Source: Aquiluna sp.
GTDB taxonomy: Bacteria; Actinomycetota; Actinomycetes; Actinomycetales; Microbacteriaceae
DNA length: 60,540 nt
Direction of reading: 5' to 3'
NCBI GenBank assembly: GCA_029241985.1
Contig: JAQWUU010000027.1
Coordinates: 1-60,540, forward strand
Shown here: positions 1-8,402 of the stretch, piece after piece
Numbering within the stretch: the stretch's first letter is position 1
Layout: each line of letters opens with the position of its first letter
Notes under the pieces: generated by a model
Databases searched by the model: none
Told to the model about the DNA's origin: nothing
The model's input: only the letters and a program-made list of their open reading frames with translations
Program-made: the position numbers and the translations under genes

Positions 1-57
1 GGTTAGAGCAAACGACTCATAATCGTTCGGTCGCGGGTTCAAGTCCCGCACGCCCCA
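1..57 (+). tRNA. tRNA-Met (CAT), 5' end cut off by the window
   Basis: The window opens inside a tRNA, in the D arm. The anticodon stem aacga/tcgtt closes a loop with anticodon CAT at about 18-20. The T arm (gcggg, loop ttcaagt, cccgc) is at 33-49, the 3' acceptor strand acgcccc at 50-56 and the discriminator A at 57. CCA is not encoded. The loop fits elongator tRNA-Met; a lysidine-modified tRNA-Ile2 cannot be excluded because the 5' half is missing. Confidence 0.85.
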
Positions 58-61
58 CTGT

Positions 62-87
62 AAGCCGGCTGCGAGGCTAGGCTTTTT
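62..87 (+). terminator. possible weak terminator after tRNA-Met
   Basis: A 5-bp stem, aagcc (62-66) with ggctt (80-84), runs into a TTTTT stretch just after the tRNA. The loop is long, so this is only a plausible intrinsic terminator. It overlaps the stop codon of the convergent methyltransferase gene. Confidence 0.35.
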
Positions 88-1141
88 CCCCAAACTTCTT
101 AGTGTTCTCAGACAGCGAACCGTCTGAACCATAAAGAAAATGCTTGGACATATCAGTCGAGTATTTGGTCAAGTAGGAGCTACTGCCCAACTCCTCTGCA
201 ACCGCTCGGTGGTGAATGACACCTGCGCCGCAACAAAGCCCAACCACCTTTGCTCCCGCAGAGACAGCGAAGGCTGCGAATTCGGCAACCTCAAAGCGAT
301 TTGAGACCTGAGACTCGAGTGCGTCTGGGAAGGTTCGACTGGTCGGTAAAACAGCTGTATTGCCCTCATCGGGCAGATTGAAAAGCGTGGTGTGTTGCTC
401 AGTTGTCCGGTATGCCGATGGCATAGCGCAGGTGTGCCCTGATGCACTGCTGGCTATCGACTCGAAGATTGGTCTAATCGTGTTCGGCCCTTGAAAGCAG
501 TTCGTGCCCACAACGTCTGCGCCAAGTTCAGACAGCGCTACACAGGCATCAGCGGGGGATAGACCATCCATGAGAAGTCCAGAGTCAAAAACCGCCACAT
601 TGACAATCGAGGCCAAGCCGGCAGCTTGTATCTCTTCGAGAGCGATTTCAGCCTCCGCCAGAAAATACATCGTTTCAGCCAGAATCAGATCTGCACCCTC
701 CTGCTTGGCCCACGAAATCATCTCTCGGTACATGAGTCGGACAGTGTCGGCCGTTTCAGGCTGGGCCGGATCGAATATGTTGGAATTGGAAATGTTGCCC
801 GCCATGAATACTTGACGGCCAAGCAGGCTCGTCTGCTCGTCAGCAACTCTCCTGGCGATCCTTAGTGCAGATCGATTCAACGGTTCAAGAAGGTGCTCTT
901 GACCAATGATGCGCATCTTCTCGCGGTGACCGTTATAGGTGAAGGCAATTGCTACGTCGCTACCGGCTCTAACGAAGTCGGTAGTGACTTGCTCAAGCAC
1001 CTCTGGGTGGTCTAGCGCCACCTTTGGGACAAATTCTCCCGCCTTCAAATATCCCCTGCGCTCAACTTCGAAGAGATAACCTCCGGCCAGAATTACGGGC
1101 TGCTTGGCTTCAAGCCTCTCCCGAAAAGAAATTGTGGTCAT
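77..1141 (-). CDS. homocysteine S-methyltransferase family protein (BHMT-like)
   Basis: Predicted cytosolic zinc enzyme of the Pfam S-methyl_trans family, which moves a methyl group from a small methyl donor to homocysteine to make methionine. The zinc ligands are visible: Cys in VVGTNC (about residue 215) and the Cys pair in VGLCCGAG (303-304). Its length of 354 aa fits a stand-alone enzyme; the B12-binding domains of MetH are absent. ATG at 1141 is chosen because GGAGG lies a few bases upstream; the GTG at 1147 overlaps that site. It lies about 100 bp downstream of an amino-acid ABC importer on the same strand, so import and methyl transfer may be linked, but this is inferred. The donor (betaine, S-methylmethionine, DMSP or other) cannot be read from sequence. 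Confidence 0.85.
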   Translation of the reverse strand: MTTISFRERLEAKQPVILAGGYLFEVERRGYLKAGEFVPKVALDHPEVLEQVTTDFVRAGSDVAIAFTYNGHREKMRIIGQEHLLEPLNRSALRIARRVADEQTSLLGRQVFMAGNISNSNIFDPAQPETADTVRLMYREMISWAKQEGADLILAETMYFLAEAEIALEEIQAAGLASIVNVAVFDSGLLMDGLSPADACVALSELGADVVGTNCFQGPNTIRPIFESIASSASGHTCAMPSAYRTTEQHTTLFNLPDEGNTAVLPTSRTFPDALESQVSNRFEVAEFAAFAVSAGAKVVGLCCGAGVIHHRAVAEELGSSSYLTKYSTDMSKHFLYGSDGSLSENTKKFGEKA

Positions 1142-1240
1142 TGCCACCTCCGCGTCAATATTGCCAGCACCTGCAACATGCTCAAAATCCGCTGAAATAG
1201 TGCGAAAGTTTAGGTTCTCATTGCAAGTAGAAAACAGGCG

Positions 1241-2026
1241 CTAGAGGATCTGAGAGAGAAACTTCTGAGTGCGCGCTTCCTTGGGGTTGTCAAAGATCTC
1301 TGAGGGAGTTCCAACTTCAACGATTTCGCCCGCATCCATGAAGATAACGCGGTCTGCAACTTCTCTAGCGAACCCCATCTCGTGTGTCACAACGACCATC
1401 GTCATACCTTCTTTGGCTAACTCCTTCATTGCATCAAGAACTTCGTTGATCATCTCTGGGTCCAGAGCTGAAGTCGGCTCATCGAATAGCATTACTTTTG
1501 GCGTCATGGCTAGAGCGCGAGCAATCGCGACTCGCTGCTGTTGTCCACCTGATAGTTGAGCAGGAAACTTGTCCGCCTGCTCAGGTATCTTTACTCGAGT
1601 CAGCAGCTCCATAGCCAGTTTCTCCGCTTCTGACTTCGGCAGGCCCCTAACGCGCCTCGGCCCGATTGCAACATTTGTCAAGACGGTGAGGTGTGGGAAC
1701 AGATTAAAGCCCTGGAACACCATTCCCGTCTCGCGTCGGATTTCTTGAATATTCTTGATGTCAGAAGTTAGATCCGTTCCATCGACGGAGATGTTTCCTT
1801 GGTCGTGCACTTCAAGTCGGTTGATGCACCTTATTAGCGTTGACTTACCAGACCCAGAAGGCCCAATTACAACAACAACCTCTTGTTTTCCCACCTTAAC
1901 ATTGATGTTTTTCAACGCTTCAAAGTCTTTGAACCGCTTGTAGACACCGTCGATCACGATGATCGCCTCATCAGATCCGTGCTTGGACGACATTTTCGAT
2001 GCGTCGTTAAATACTTCATTGCTCAT
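1241..2026 (-). CDS. polar amino-acid ABC transporter ATP-binding protein
   Basis: ATPase that drives the importer encoded by the three genes upstream. Walker [10 protein letters not shown] is at 55-63, the ABC signature LSGGQQQ at 158-164, Walker B ending MLFDEP near 179-184, and the H-loop in [13 protein letters not shown]. It is of the GlnQ/AapP type; 261 aa is slightly long for the family because of about 20 extra N-terminal residues. The start overlaps the stop of the upstream permease by 4 nt (ATGA), indicating translational coupling. It is the last gene of the SBP-permease-permease-ATPase set. The substrate is probably a polar amino acid such as glutamate, glutamine or aspartate, by family only. 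Confidence 0.93.
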   Translation of the reverse strand: MSNEVFNDASKMSSKHGSDEAIIVIDGVYKRFKDFEALKNINVKVGKQEVVVVIGPSGSGKSTLIRCINRLEVHDQGNISVDGTDLTSDIKNIQEIRRETGMVFQGFNLFPHLTVLTNVAIGPRRVRGLPKSEAEKLAMELLTRVKIPEQADKFPAQLSGGQQQRVAIARALAMTPKVMLFDEPTSALDPEMINEVLDAMKELAKEGMTMVVVTHEMGFAREVADRVIFMDAGEIVEVGTPSEIFDNPKEARTQKFLSQIL

Positions 2027-3204
2027 CGGATACCAACTCCTAGTTTCTTTTCAATTCTTTGGCTCTCTCGGCTCATAAAGTAAGAACCAACCCAGAACAA
2101 AAGTCCAACAAATGCCAGTGACTCGTAGACCAAACCTTGACCCAAGAATGCGTCCTGCTTCGTAATTGCAGAACCGACGTTCAAGAGTTCGAAAACGCTA
2201 AGCGCCACACCAGCGAGGGTTGTGTCTTTGAATAGCGAAATAAACTGTCCAATTTGTGCTGGAATAACGTTTCTCAGCGCCTGAGGCAGTGTGATTAGGA
2301 ACGTGATCTTGGTCGCGCTCATGCCAAGAGCCTTTCCCGCTTCGGCTTGACCCTTCGGAATCGATTGCAACCCACCCCGAACGATTTCAGCAAGATAAGC
2401 AGCCGTGAATAGGGTGAAAACTGTTACCGAGCGAAAGATTGGGTCAGGCGTAATCGAATCAGGTATGAAGAACTCGAGAGCGACTCCTGCCAGCAGGAGC
2501 AGCACGAATAGGGGAGCACCTCTTATAAGTTCGATATAGGCCGTGGAAAGCCATCGCAGTAACGGCAAGGCCGATCTTCTACCGAGTGCCAGCATGACTC
2601 CGAGAGGGAAGCAGAGTGCAATGCTAACGATGGCCAGGTAAAAGTTGATTAGGAATCCTCCCCATTCCTCGAGTGCGGCTTGGCTTATGGAGATGAAGAC
2701 CAGTGATAGTGCCGGCAAGACATTTATCAGAACCCACGCCCAACCTGGCAGCTTGGAAAGAGCGGTCCTTTTTCGAATGGCCCCGAATATCCTTCCTGCC
2801 GCCACGGCTGCGATGACATAAAAGCCAAAGAGCAACGACTCCTGGTCACCTCCCAGTGCTATGAGCAAAACACCTGTAGCTATCAGAAGTCCAAATCTTT
2901 GGAGAAGTCCCCAGAGCAACAAAGTCAAACTTTTGTGCTCCCTTGTGCCTCGTCCTCCGGCCGCGAGAGCGGAAATTCCGAACACGATAGCGAGGATTGA
3001 AAGCCCAAGTAGGTAAATCAGCTCGTCGGGGAAGCGACCAACAAGGAGAATCTTGAGATTCACCTGAATAATTTCCCAGCGACCGGTCACAAAAATAAAC
3101 TGAAGCGCCTGCCAGACGACGTAAAGCAGCAATGACCCGGACAAAATTGTCAAAAAGCTATCGGTTATCGACCTAAACAGGTTTCGGCGCATCCAGGTAA
3201 TCAT
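2023..3204 (-). CDS. amino-acid ABC transporter permease, AapM type
   Basis: Integral membrane subunit of 393 aa. The N-terminal half carries several extra hydrophobic helices. The BPD_transp_1 core occupies the C-terminal half and contains the EAA loop, beginning [12 protein letters not shown] and ending [12 protein letters not shown], that docks on the ATPase. The extended N-terminus matches the AapM/YhdY branch rather than short HisM-type permeases. The gene is coupled by 4-nt overlaps to the genes on both sides. Together with the AapQ-like subunit it should form the heterodimeric channel. Confidence 0.9.
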   Translation of the reverse strand: MITWMRRNLFRSITDSFLTILSGSLLLYVVWQALQFIFVTGRWEIIQVNLKILLVGRFPDELIYLLGLSILAIVFGISALAAGGRGTREHKSLTLLLWGLLQRFGLLIATGVLLIALGGDQESLLFGFYVIAAVAAGRIFGAIRKRTALSKLPGWAWVLINVLPALSLVFISISQAALEEWGGFLINFYLAIVSIALCFPLGVMLALGRRSALPLLRWLSTAYIELIRGAPLFVLLLLAGVALEFFIPDSITPDPIFRSVTVFTLFTAAYLAEIVRGGLQSIPKGQAEAGKALGMSATKITFLITLPQALRNVIPAQIGQFISLFKDTTLAGVALSVFELLNVGSAITKQDAFLGQGLVYESLAFVGLLFWVGSYFMSRESQRIEKKLGVGIR

Positions 3205-4364
3205 CGCTCCACCAGAGCCAATCTCCTGTTGAAGTAGTTCACCACGAGGCTAGTTATGAGTGATATCCCAAGATATACGAGCAAAGTTAGGGTAAATGCT
3301 GGCACGGCGGGTGATCCATTACCGACTGTAATTTGTGCCACTTGAGTGAGCTCGAAGTAGCTAATTGTTGCCCCAAGTGAGGTGTTTTTGATCAGGTTTA
3401 GGTACTGATTTCCAATTGCTGGCATTGCGATGCGGAATGCCTGCGGGAGAATGATGAGCCGCATCTTTTGCGACCCGCTGAGTGCGATGGCATCAGCCGC
3501 CTCGCCCTGACCTTTATTGACCGCGAGGATCGAACCTCGAACGATTTCTGCGATGTGGCTGCTCGTGTAGATCACCAGTGAGGCCAGCAGGGCAAAGAGA
3601 GACGGGTCGATTCTAAGCCCGCCAGTTGTGCCTCGCCCATCCACTAATGGCGTTTCAAAGCTATAGCCGAAGATCATCCAGGAGCTAATTAGGATGAGTG
3701 CAAAGGTCAGAATTCCATAGAGCCAAGCCCTGTCCTGCTTGCCAGACTTGTCGGCCTGCCGAACTCTAATCTTCCCAACCACAAACGCGATTACTACAGC
3801 GGCGAGAATTATGAGTGCGAGTTGTCCCGATGGACCTAAATACCAAGGGATAGCTATACCCCTATTGGAAACTACGAAAAGATCTAGAGGCACCCAGGCA
3901 TCTTCAATGCGTGGGAATGCCTGAAGTACAACGCCCAGATTCATGAAGGTGATGAGAAGAAGCAAGGGCAAGTTTCGGATTAGTTCAACGTAAACGGCAC
4001 CAAGCGTTCTCACCATGAAATTCTTTGAAAGTCTTGCGATACCAACTAGCGTGCCGAGGATAGTCGCAAGAATGATGCCCACAAACGAAACTCGAATTGT
4101 GTTCAGGAATCCTTGGACAAATGCGTCTCTAACTGGCTGTGACTGATCGAAATCATTGCCGGGAATAGTGAAGTTTGCCGGGTTATCTAAAAACCGAAGG
4201 TCTGTTTGGATATTTGATTTAGAAATGTTCTCTTGGTAATTGCTGTAAAGCCAATAAAGCAGCGCGAAAACAAGCAGCACCGCGGCAATTTGGAAAGCCC
4301 ACTTTAGTGCCGTCAGATTCCTGTAAAACGGGACTTTGGCAGGTGTGCTTGGAAGAGAGCTCAT
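3201..4364 (-). CDS. amino-acid ABC transporter permease, AapQ type
   Basis: Second permease, 387 aa. A first membrane helix lies near residues 23-43. The permease core has a large soluble insertion before the EAA loop, which begins EAADAIALSGSQ and ends IILPQAFRIAMP. This split arrangement is typical of AapQ/YhdX. It follows the binding-protein gene after 44 bp and overlaps the AapM-type gene by 4 nt. The predicted role is transmembrane passage of a polar amino acid delivered by the lipoprotein encoded upstream. Confidence 0.9.
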   Translation of the reverse strand: MSSLPSTPAKVPFYRNLTALKWAFQIAAVLLVFALLYWLYSNYQENISKSNIQTDLRFLDNPANFTIPGNDFDQSQPVRDAFVQGFLNTIRVSFVGIILATILGTLVGIARLSKNFMVRTLGAVYVELIRNLPLLLLITFMNLGVVLQAFPRIEDAWVPLDLFVVSNRGIAIPWYLGPSGQLALIILAAVVIAFVVGKIRVRQADKSGKQDRAWLYGILTFALILISSWMIFGYSFETPLVDGRGTTGGLRIDPSLFALLASLVIYTSSHIAEIVRGSILAVNKGQGEAADAIALSGSQKMRLIILPQAFRIAMPAIGNQYLNLIKNTSLGATISYFELTQVAQITVGNGSPAVPAFTLTLLVYLGISLITSLVVNYFNRRLALVER

Positions 4365-4408
4365 GCTTCAGAGCTCCCTTCCAAGCAACATTGCTTTAAC
4401 TTTAGTGT

Positions 4409-5518
4409 TTAGCGGTAAGGCGGTGCGTAAAGAATTCCGCCGTCATTCCATAGTGAGTTTAGACCACGGTCTAACCCAAGTGGAGTGAGGTGCTTGGCGA
4501 AAATCTCACCGTAGTTACCGACCTGCTTGACGATCTGGTACGCGAAGTCAGTTGGCAGTGAAAGGCTTGGGTCTAGAACCGCTGCCCCATCGCTACCAGG
4601 AACTTCAGCTCCGAGGAATCGCAGGATTCCAACATCCGTGGTTGACGAGCGAATGCTGTCAACGTTGGCGCTGGTAATGCCGAATTCTTCAGCCTGGATT
4701 GTTGCTAGTACTGCCCAGTTCACTGCCTGTGCCCAAGCTGTGTCACCATCGAGCACGGCTGGAGCTAGTGGTTCCTTGGAGAATACTTCACCAAGAATAA
4801 CTAGCTCTGCTGCGCCATTCGGGTATGAAGAACGGAGGCCGGTCAGCTGGCTAACGTCTGAAGACCAGCCGTCGCACTGTCCAGCCAAGAATGCCTCAAG
4901 AATTAGGTCAGTCTCGTCGAATGATCTAACTTCCCAGTTCAAACCGAGCCTTGAGGACTCAAGAGCCGCGTTACCTTCAGTGGTAGTTCCCTTGGCAACG
5001 CAAACGATTGCGCCATTCATGTCGCTGAGACTGCTGATACCGCTGTTGCTGGCTACCATCATTCCCTGGCCGTCATAGAAAGTTGGCTGCAGGAATGTTG
5101 CTGCTTCGCTACCATCTCTGGTTGCGGTCCAGGTTGTGTTCCTGACTAGTACGTCAATTGCACCTGATTGCAGAGCGGTAAAGCGATCTGCAGTCTCTAG
5201 GTCCACCATCTCAACAGCGGATGCATCACCCAGAACCGCTGCAGCTATTACGCGACAGAAGTCAGAGTCAAAACCAACGTGCTCCCCGGCATCGTTCAGA
5301 ACGGCGAATCCAGGAAGGGCGTCGCGGGTTCCGCATCGCACAGATCCTGCTTCCTTCACGGAATCAAGAATGGAAACAGCAGCCTCGACAACTGTCTCGG
5401 TTGTAGTTGCCTGATCGGTAGTTGCTGTGGTCGTTTCCTCTTCTGCTGTGGCACAACCTGCCAGAAAAAGGGCAGTTGCTGATGCGACTGCCACAATTTG
5501 TAGTGATCTCCTTTTCAC
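4409..5518 (-). CDS. amino-acid ABC transporter substrate-binding lipoprotein, AapJ type
   Basis: Extracytoplasmic binding protein of the SBP_bac_3 family, first gene of the importer operon. GTG at 5518 is chosen because the product then starts with a lipoprotein signal: basic VKRRS, a hydrophobic stretch and the lipobox LAGC, followed by a Thr/Glu-rich linker. An AAAGGGG site lies just upstream. The mature domain has the family hallmarks VRCGTRDALPGFA, GFDSDFCRVIAAA and a central FLAGQCDGWSSD. An in-frame ATG at 5572 would bury the signal peptide behind 18 residues and is less likely. The length of 369 aa is longer than GlnH but normal for AapJ. Confidence 0.9.
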   Translation of the reverse strand: MKRRSLQIVAVASATALFLAGCATAEEETTTATTDQATTTETVVEAAVSILDSVKEAGSVRCGTRDALPGFAVLNDAGEHVGFDSDFCRVIAAAVLGDASAVEMVDLETADRFTALQSGAIDVLVRNTTWTATRDGSEAATFLQPTFYDGQGMMVASNSGISSLSDMNGAIVCVAKGTTTEGNAALESSRLGLNWEVRSFDETDLILEAFLAGQCDGWSSDVSQLTGLRSSYPNGAAELVILGEVFSKEPLAPAVLDGDTAWAQAVNWAVLATIQAEEFGITSANVDSIRSSTTDVGILRFLGAEVPGSDGAAVLDPSLSLPTDFAYQIVKQVGNYGEIFAKHLTPLGLDRGLNSLWNDGGILYAPPYR

Positions 5519-5677
5519 GGGACCCCTTTCACTTGGTAAATCTGAACTCATCGTTGAGTCCAACGCGTCCAAGCTGAACGCACAAAGACAATCTATTGTG
5601 AGCAGCCAGTGAGATAACTAGAAGTCCTCAATCGTTATCCAAGCGTGATGGCTCAAAGCCAGTCCTATTGCTTCGAT

Positions 5678-6268
5678 CTAGAGCTTCGATAAATAGCAAT
5701 TTGCGCAAAGCGACTCGTAGGTAACCTGGTCACCGTCAATGGCTACCTGCTCACCGCTAAATGTAAATACCCCATTAAGTAACCGACCATTAAACATGGC
5801 CTTTCTACCGCAGCGACAAATGGTTTTTAGTTCTTCAAGGCTGTGTGCGATTTCAAGGAGCCTTCTCGAGCCAGGAAAGCTCAGAGTCTTAAAATCCGTC
5901 CGGATTCCATAGGCCAAGACTGGCACGCCATCAAGGACTGCAATTTCCAAACATTGGTCAACTTGAAGTGGAGTTAGGAACTGCGCCTCGTCCAAGAGGA
6001 GGCAGGCTATCGAGACGTTGGAATCATCCTTGGCCTTTTGTGCCTGATCCGAAAATAGATCCCGCAGGTTTACTTCCGGAGGTATTAAAAAATCAACGTC
6101 TCTGGTTACTCCAAGCCTGCTAACAATCGCCTTTTCCCCCTTGGAATCGATAGCGGGCTTAGCCAACAGGACGTGCTGTGATCTTTCCTCATAGTTGAAG
6201 GCAGCCTGCAATAACGCGGTGGACTTACCTGAATTCATTGCTCCGTAGCGAAAATATAGTTTGCTCAT
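5678..6268 (-). CDS. tdk: thymidine kinase (type II)
   Basis: Salvage enzyme that phosphorylates thymidine to dTMP with ATP. The P-loop GAMNSGKST is at 9-17, the catalytic Glu in LLLDEAQFL is E94, and the lasso-domain zinc ligands are C151 and C153 (CRC) with C188 and C191 (CANC). The length of 196 aa is normal for the bacterial tetrameric type. It stands alone, with about 105 bp to the importer operon and about 165 bp to the DUF3145 gene, from which it diverges. Confidence 0.95.
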   Translation of the reverse strand: MSKLYFRYGAMNSGKSTALLQAAFNYEERSQHVLLAKPAIDSKGEKAIVSRLGVTRDVDFLIPPEVNLRDLFSDQAQKAKDDSNVSIACLLLDEAQFLTPLQVDQCLEIAVLDGVPVLAYGIRTDFKTLSFPGSRRLLEIAHSLEELKTICRCGRKAMFNGRLLNGVFTFSGEQVAIDGDQVTYESLCANCYLSKL

Positions 6269-6336
6269 TATTTTCTAAATGCTAGCGCCTGCAATAAAAA
6301 AGCGGAGCGAACACCTCCACGTTTAAAGATAAGGCT

Positions 6337-6366
6337 TTGACTTAATCAGCGCTTCTGGATTATCTT
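6337..6366 (+). promoter_or_regulatory. predicted SigA promoter for the DUF3145 gene
   Basis: TTGACT (6337-6342), an 18-bp spacer and TATCTT (6361-6366) form a good vegetative promoter in the tdk/DUF3145 divergent gap. The expected transcription start is near 6373, about 50-60 bp before the coding region. Confidence 0.5.
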
Positions 6367-6435
6367 GAAGACACCGCCCTAGAGCATTGGGGAAGATGTT
6401 TATCTCGGGCGGAGGTTGAACTGGGCTATTGCACA

Positions 6436-6885
6436 GTGTGGGTTTTATCTTGCCCACAAAATTTCTGTGAGGATGTCAAAGGCATTCTTGCAGGGTTTGG
6501 GCTGTCTGGAGACTGGACAAGCCAACCGGCTACTTCTCACTCTTGTCAAGTCAAAATTCAATGCGAGCTCAAACAAAGACTTGCCTCGGAGTTGGCATCT
6601 GCGCTTGCAAAGGTACGTGTCATTGCCGAGATTGAATCTTCAGGCGTTGAGGCCGAGCGCTACCTGATTCATCCAGGGCTTGGCATTCATCGCCAAGCAC
6701 TTGATTCAATGGGGGAGCCCGTCATCAGGCACGCGCAGGTAGATGCATTATTGAAAAAGTCAAAAAGCAGCTTGGCAGAATTTCAAAGAGAACTTCGCCT
6801 CGTGTCGGGTCAGGCGTGGCTGGACCTAATAGATCCACTTCGGGCCCCTATCGAGGGTGTCGTGTATCTTCCGAGGGCTGTTTAG
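6436..6885 (+). CDS. DUF3145 family protein
   Basis: Actinobacterial protein of unknown function, recognised by the overall DUF3145 pattern: an early (V/W)V.SCP segment, DWTSQPA, the RYLIHPGLGIHRQALD region and a C-terminal GQAWLDLIDPLRAP block. It is soluble, with no membrane segments. GTG at 6436 is the first conventional start, but family members begin a few residues earlier, and a strong GGAGG site at 6411-6415 is followed five bases later by an in-frame CTG at 6421. The true start may therefore be CTG. The stop overlaps the fabF stop by 4 nt tail-to-tail. Family members commonly lie next to the FAS-II genes. Confidence 0.75.
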   Translation: MWVLSCPQNFCEDVKGILAGFGLSGDWTSQPATSHSCQVKIQCELKQRLASELASALAKVRVIAEIESSGVEAERYLIHPGLGIHRQALDSMGEPVIRHAQVDALLKKSKSSLAEFQRELRLVSGQAWLDLIDPLRAPIEGVVYLPRAV

Positions 6886-8114
6886 ACGGACCTGAAGGCA
6901 AGCACAGCATTGTGGCCACCGAAACCGAAACTATTTGAAATTGCGATCGCGTCTGGTCGGACCAGTTGAGTCTTCACCCTAGGCACATTAAGAGGGATAT
7001 CCGGGTCCTGGTCGTCAAGATTGATTGTCGGGGCGACAGTCTGATTCTTGAGAGCAAGAATTGTGAAGACAGCTTCTATCGCACCCGCTCCACCTAACAA
7101 GTGCCCGGTAGAGGCCTTGGTAGCGGCAATCACCAGATTGTCAGTGTGTTTTCCAAACACTCGCTTGATGGCCGTGTATTCAGCTATGTCGCCGACTGGC
7201 GTGGAAGTGGCATGAGCATTTACGTGCTCAACATCTTCTATACCAGCCCCGGCTTGTGCAAGTGCATCTAGCATTGCCCTGGCCGCGCCGGCTCCCTCAG
7301 GATCCGGGGCCGTGATGTGGTAGGAGTCGCTCGTCACGGACCCACCTACAATTTCACAGTAAATTTTCGCGCCTCTGGCTTTCGCACCGTCAAGTGACTC
7401 CAACACCAGAGCCCCTGCACCTTCGCCCATGACAAAACCGTCGCGACCGCTGTCATATGGCCTAGAAGCTTGTTCCGGTGAATCATTTCTTTTGCTTAGA
7501 GCGTGCATAGCCGCAAAAGCGGATATTGGTAGCGGATGAATCGCCGCTTCGGCTCCGCCAGCAACGACGACATCCGCTTCACCTCGTTGAATCCTGTGAA
7601 ATGCATTCGCAATCGCTTCGTTACCGGAGGCACAGGCACTGACAGCTGTCCTTACACCACCTCGAGCTCCTAGAGCCATACCTATGGCAGCCGCAGGTCC
7701 GTTTGGCATAAGCATTGGTACTGTCATCGGGAGCACTCTGCGAGGCCCGCGTTCCTTTAGCGCGTCAAAAGCATCTAAAAGAGTCCAGACCCCGCCTATG
7801 CCAGTCGCAAAGTCAACTGCCAGCCGATCAGGTTCTAATTCTGGCTCACCAGCATCCGCCCAGGCTTCCCTTGCAGCAATGAGGGCAAATTGGCTCGATG
7901 GGTCAAGACGCTTCGCCTCTTGGGGTGTTAGAACACTGCTTGCGAGCACTTTTGCTTGCCCGGCGAAGGTAACTGGAATTTCATATTTCGCGACCCAGTC
8001 TTGTTCAAGGGTGGAAATGCCACTTTCACCTCTAAGGAGCGAATCCCAGCTTCCGTGTGCGTCACCGGCAAGAGGGGTTGTTGCCCCTATGCCGGTAACA
8101 ACTACGCGGCGCAT
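6882..8114 (-). CDS. fabF: beta-ketoacyl-ACP synthase II
   Basis: Condensing enzyme of type II fatty-acid synthesis, extending acyl-ACP with malonyl-ACP. The nucleophile is in VSACASGNE (C161 from the chosen start), the first histidine in NAHATSTPVGD, the second in STGHLLGGAGA, and the C-terminal FGFGGHNA loop is intact. ATG at 8114 is chosen because the product then begins MRRVVVTGIG, the usual family N-terminus; it sits one base after the acpP stop. An upstream in-frame start at 8156 would overlap acpP. The 410-aa length is normal. It is the last gene of fabD-fabH-acpP-fabF. Confidence 0.96.
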   Translation of the reverse strand: MRRVVVTGIGATTPLAGDAHGSWDSLLRGESGISTLEQDWVAKYEIPVTFAGQAKVLASSVLTPQEAKRLDPSSQFALIAAREAWADAGEPELEPDRLAVDFATGIGGVWTLLDAFDALKERGPRRVLPMTVPMLMPNGPAAAIGMALGARGGVRTAVSACASGNEAIANAFHRIQRGEADVVVAGGAEAAIHPLPISAFAAMHALSKRNDSPEQASRPYDSGRDGFVMGEGAGALVLESLDGAKARGAKIYCEIVGGSVTSDSYHITAPDPEGAGAARAMLDALAQAGAGIEDVEHVNAHATSTPVGDIAEYTAIKRVFGKHTDNLVIAATKASTGHLLGGAGAIEAVFTILALKNQTVAPTINLDDQDPDIPLNVPRVKTQLVRPDAIAISNSFGFGGHNAVLAFRSV

Positions 8115-8115
8115 G

Positions 8116-8364
8116 TTAGTCCTGGTTCTCCGTGATGAAGTTGACGGCGTCTGCAACGGTAATCAGGTTCTTCACTTCCTCATCAGGAATTTTTACGCTG
8201 AATTTGTCTTCAGCGTTTACGACAATGGTCATCATTGAGATTGAGTCAATGTCTAGGTCATCTGTAAAGGACTTTTCCATCTGTACAGCGTCGGTCGCAA
8301 TGCCGGTCTCGTCGTTTACGAGTTCAGCTAGTCCAGCCAGTACTTCTTGCTGTGTATGTGCCAT
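8116..8364 (-). CDS. acpP: acyl carrier protein
   Basis: Small acidic carrier (82 aa) that holds growing acyl chains on a phosphopantetheine arm. The attachment serine is S41 in LDIDSISMM; the family usually has DSL, so the Ile is a mild change. The start has a clear GGAG site nine bases upstream. It lies between fabH (38 bp) and fabF (1 bp), as is usual in actinobacteria. Its octanoyl form is also the substrate of LipB, encoded in this window. Confidence 0.96.
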   Translation of the reverse strand: MAHTQQEVLAGLAELVNDETGIATDAVQMEKSFTDDLDIDSISMMTIVVNAEDKFSVKIPDEEVKNLITVADAVNFITENQD

Positions 8365-8402
8365 TTGGGTTTCTCCTTATTGTTAATGTGACAGCTAGTA
8401 TT

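Noticed and set aside
4527-5078. 183-codon plus-strand open frame inside the binding-protein gene
   Set aside because: Antisense shadow of the AapJ-like lipoprotein; low-complexity Ser-rich translation.
7684-8238. 184-codon plus-strand frame across fabF and acpP
   Set aside because: Spans two certain genes on the other strand and resembles no family.
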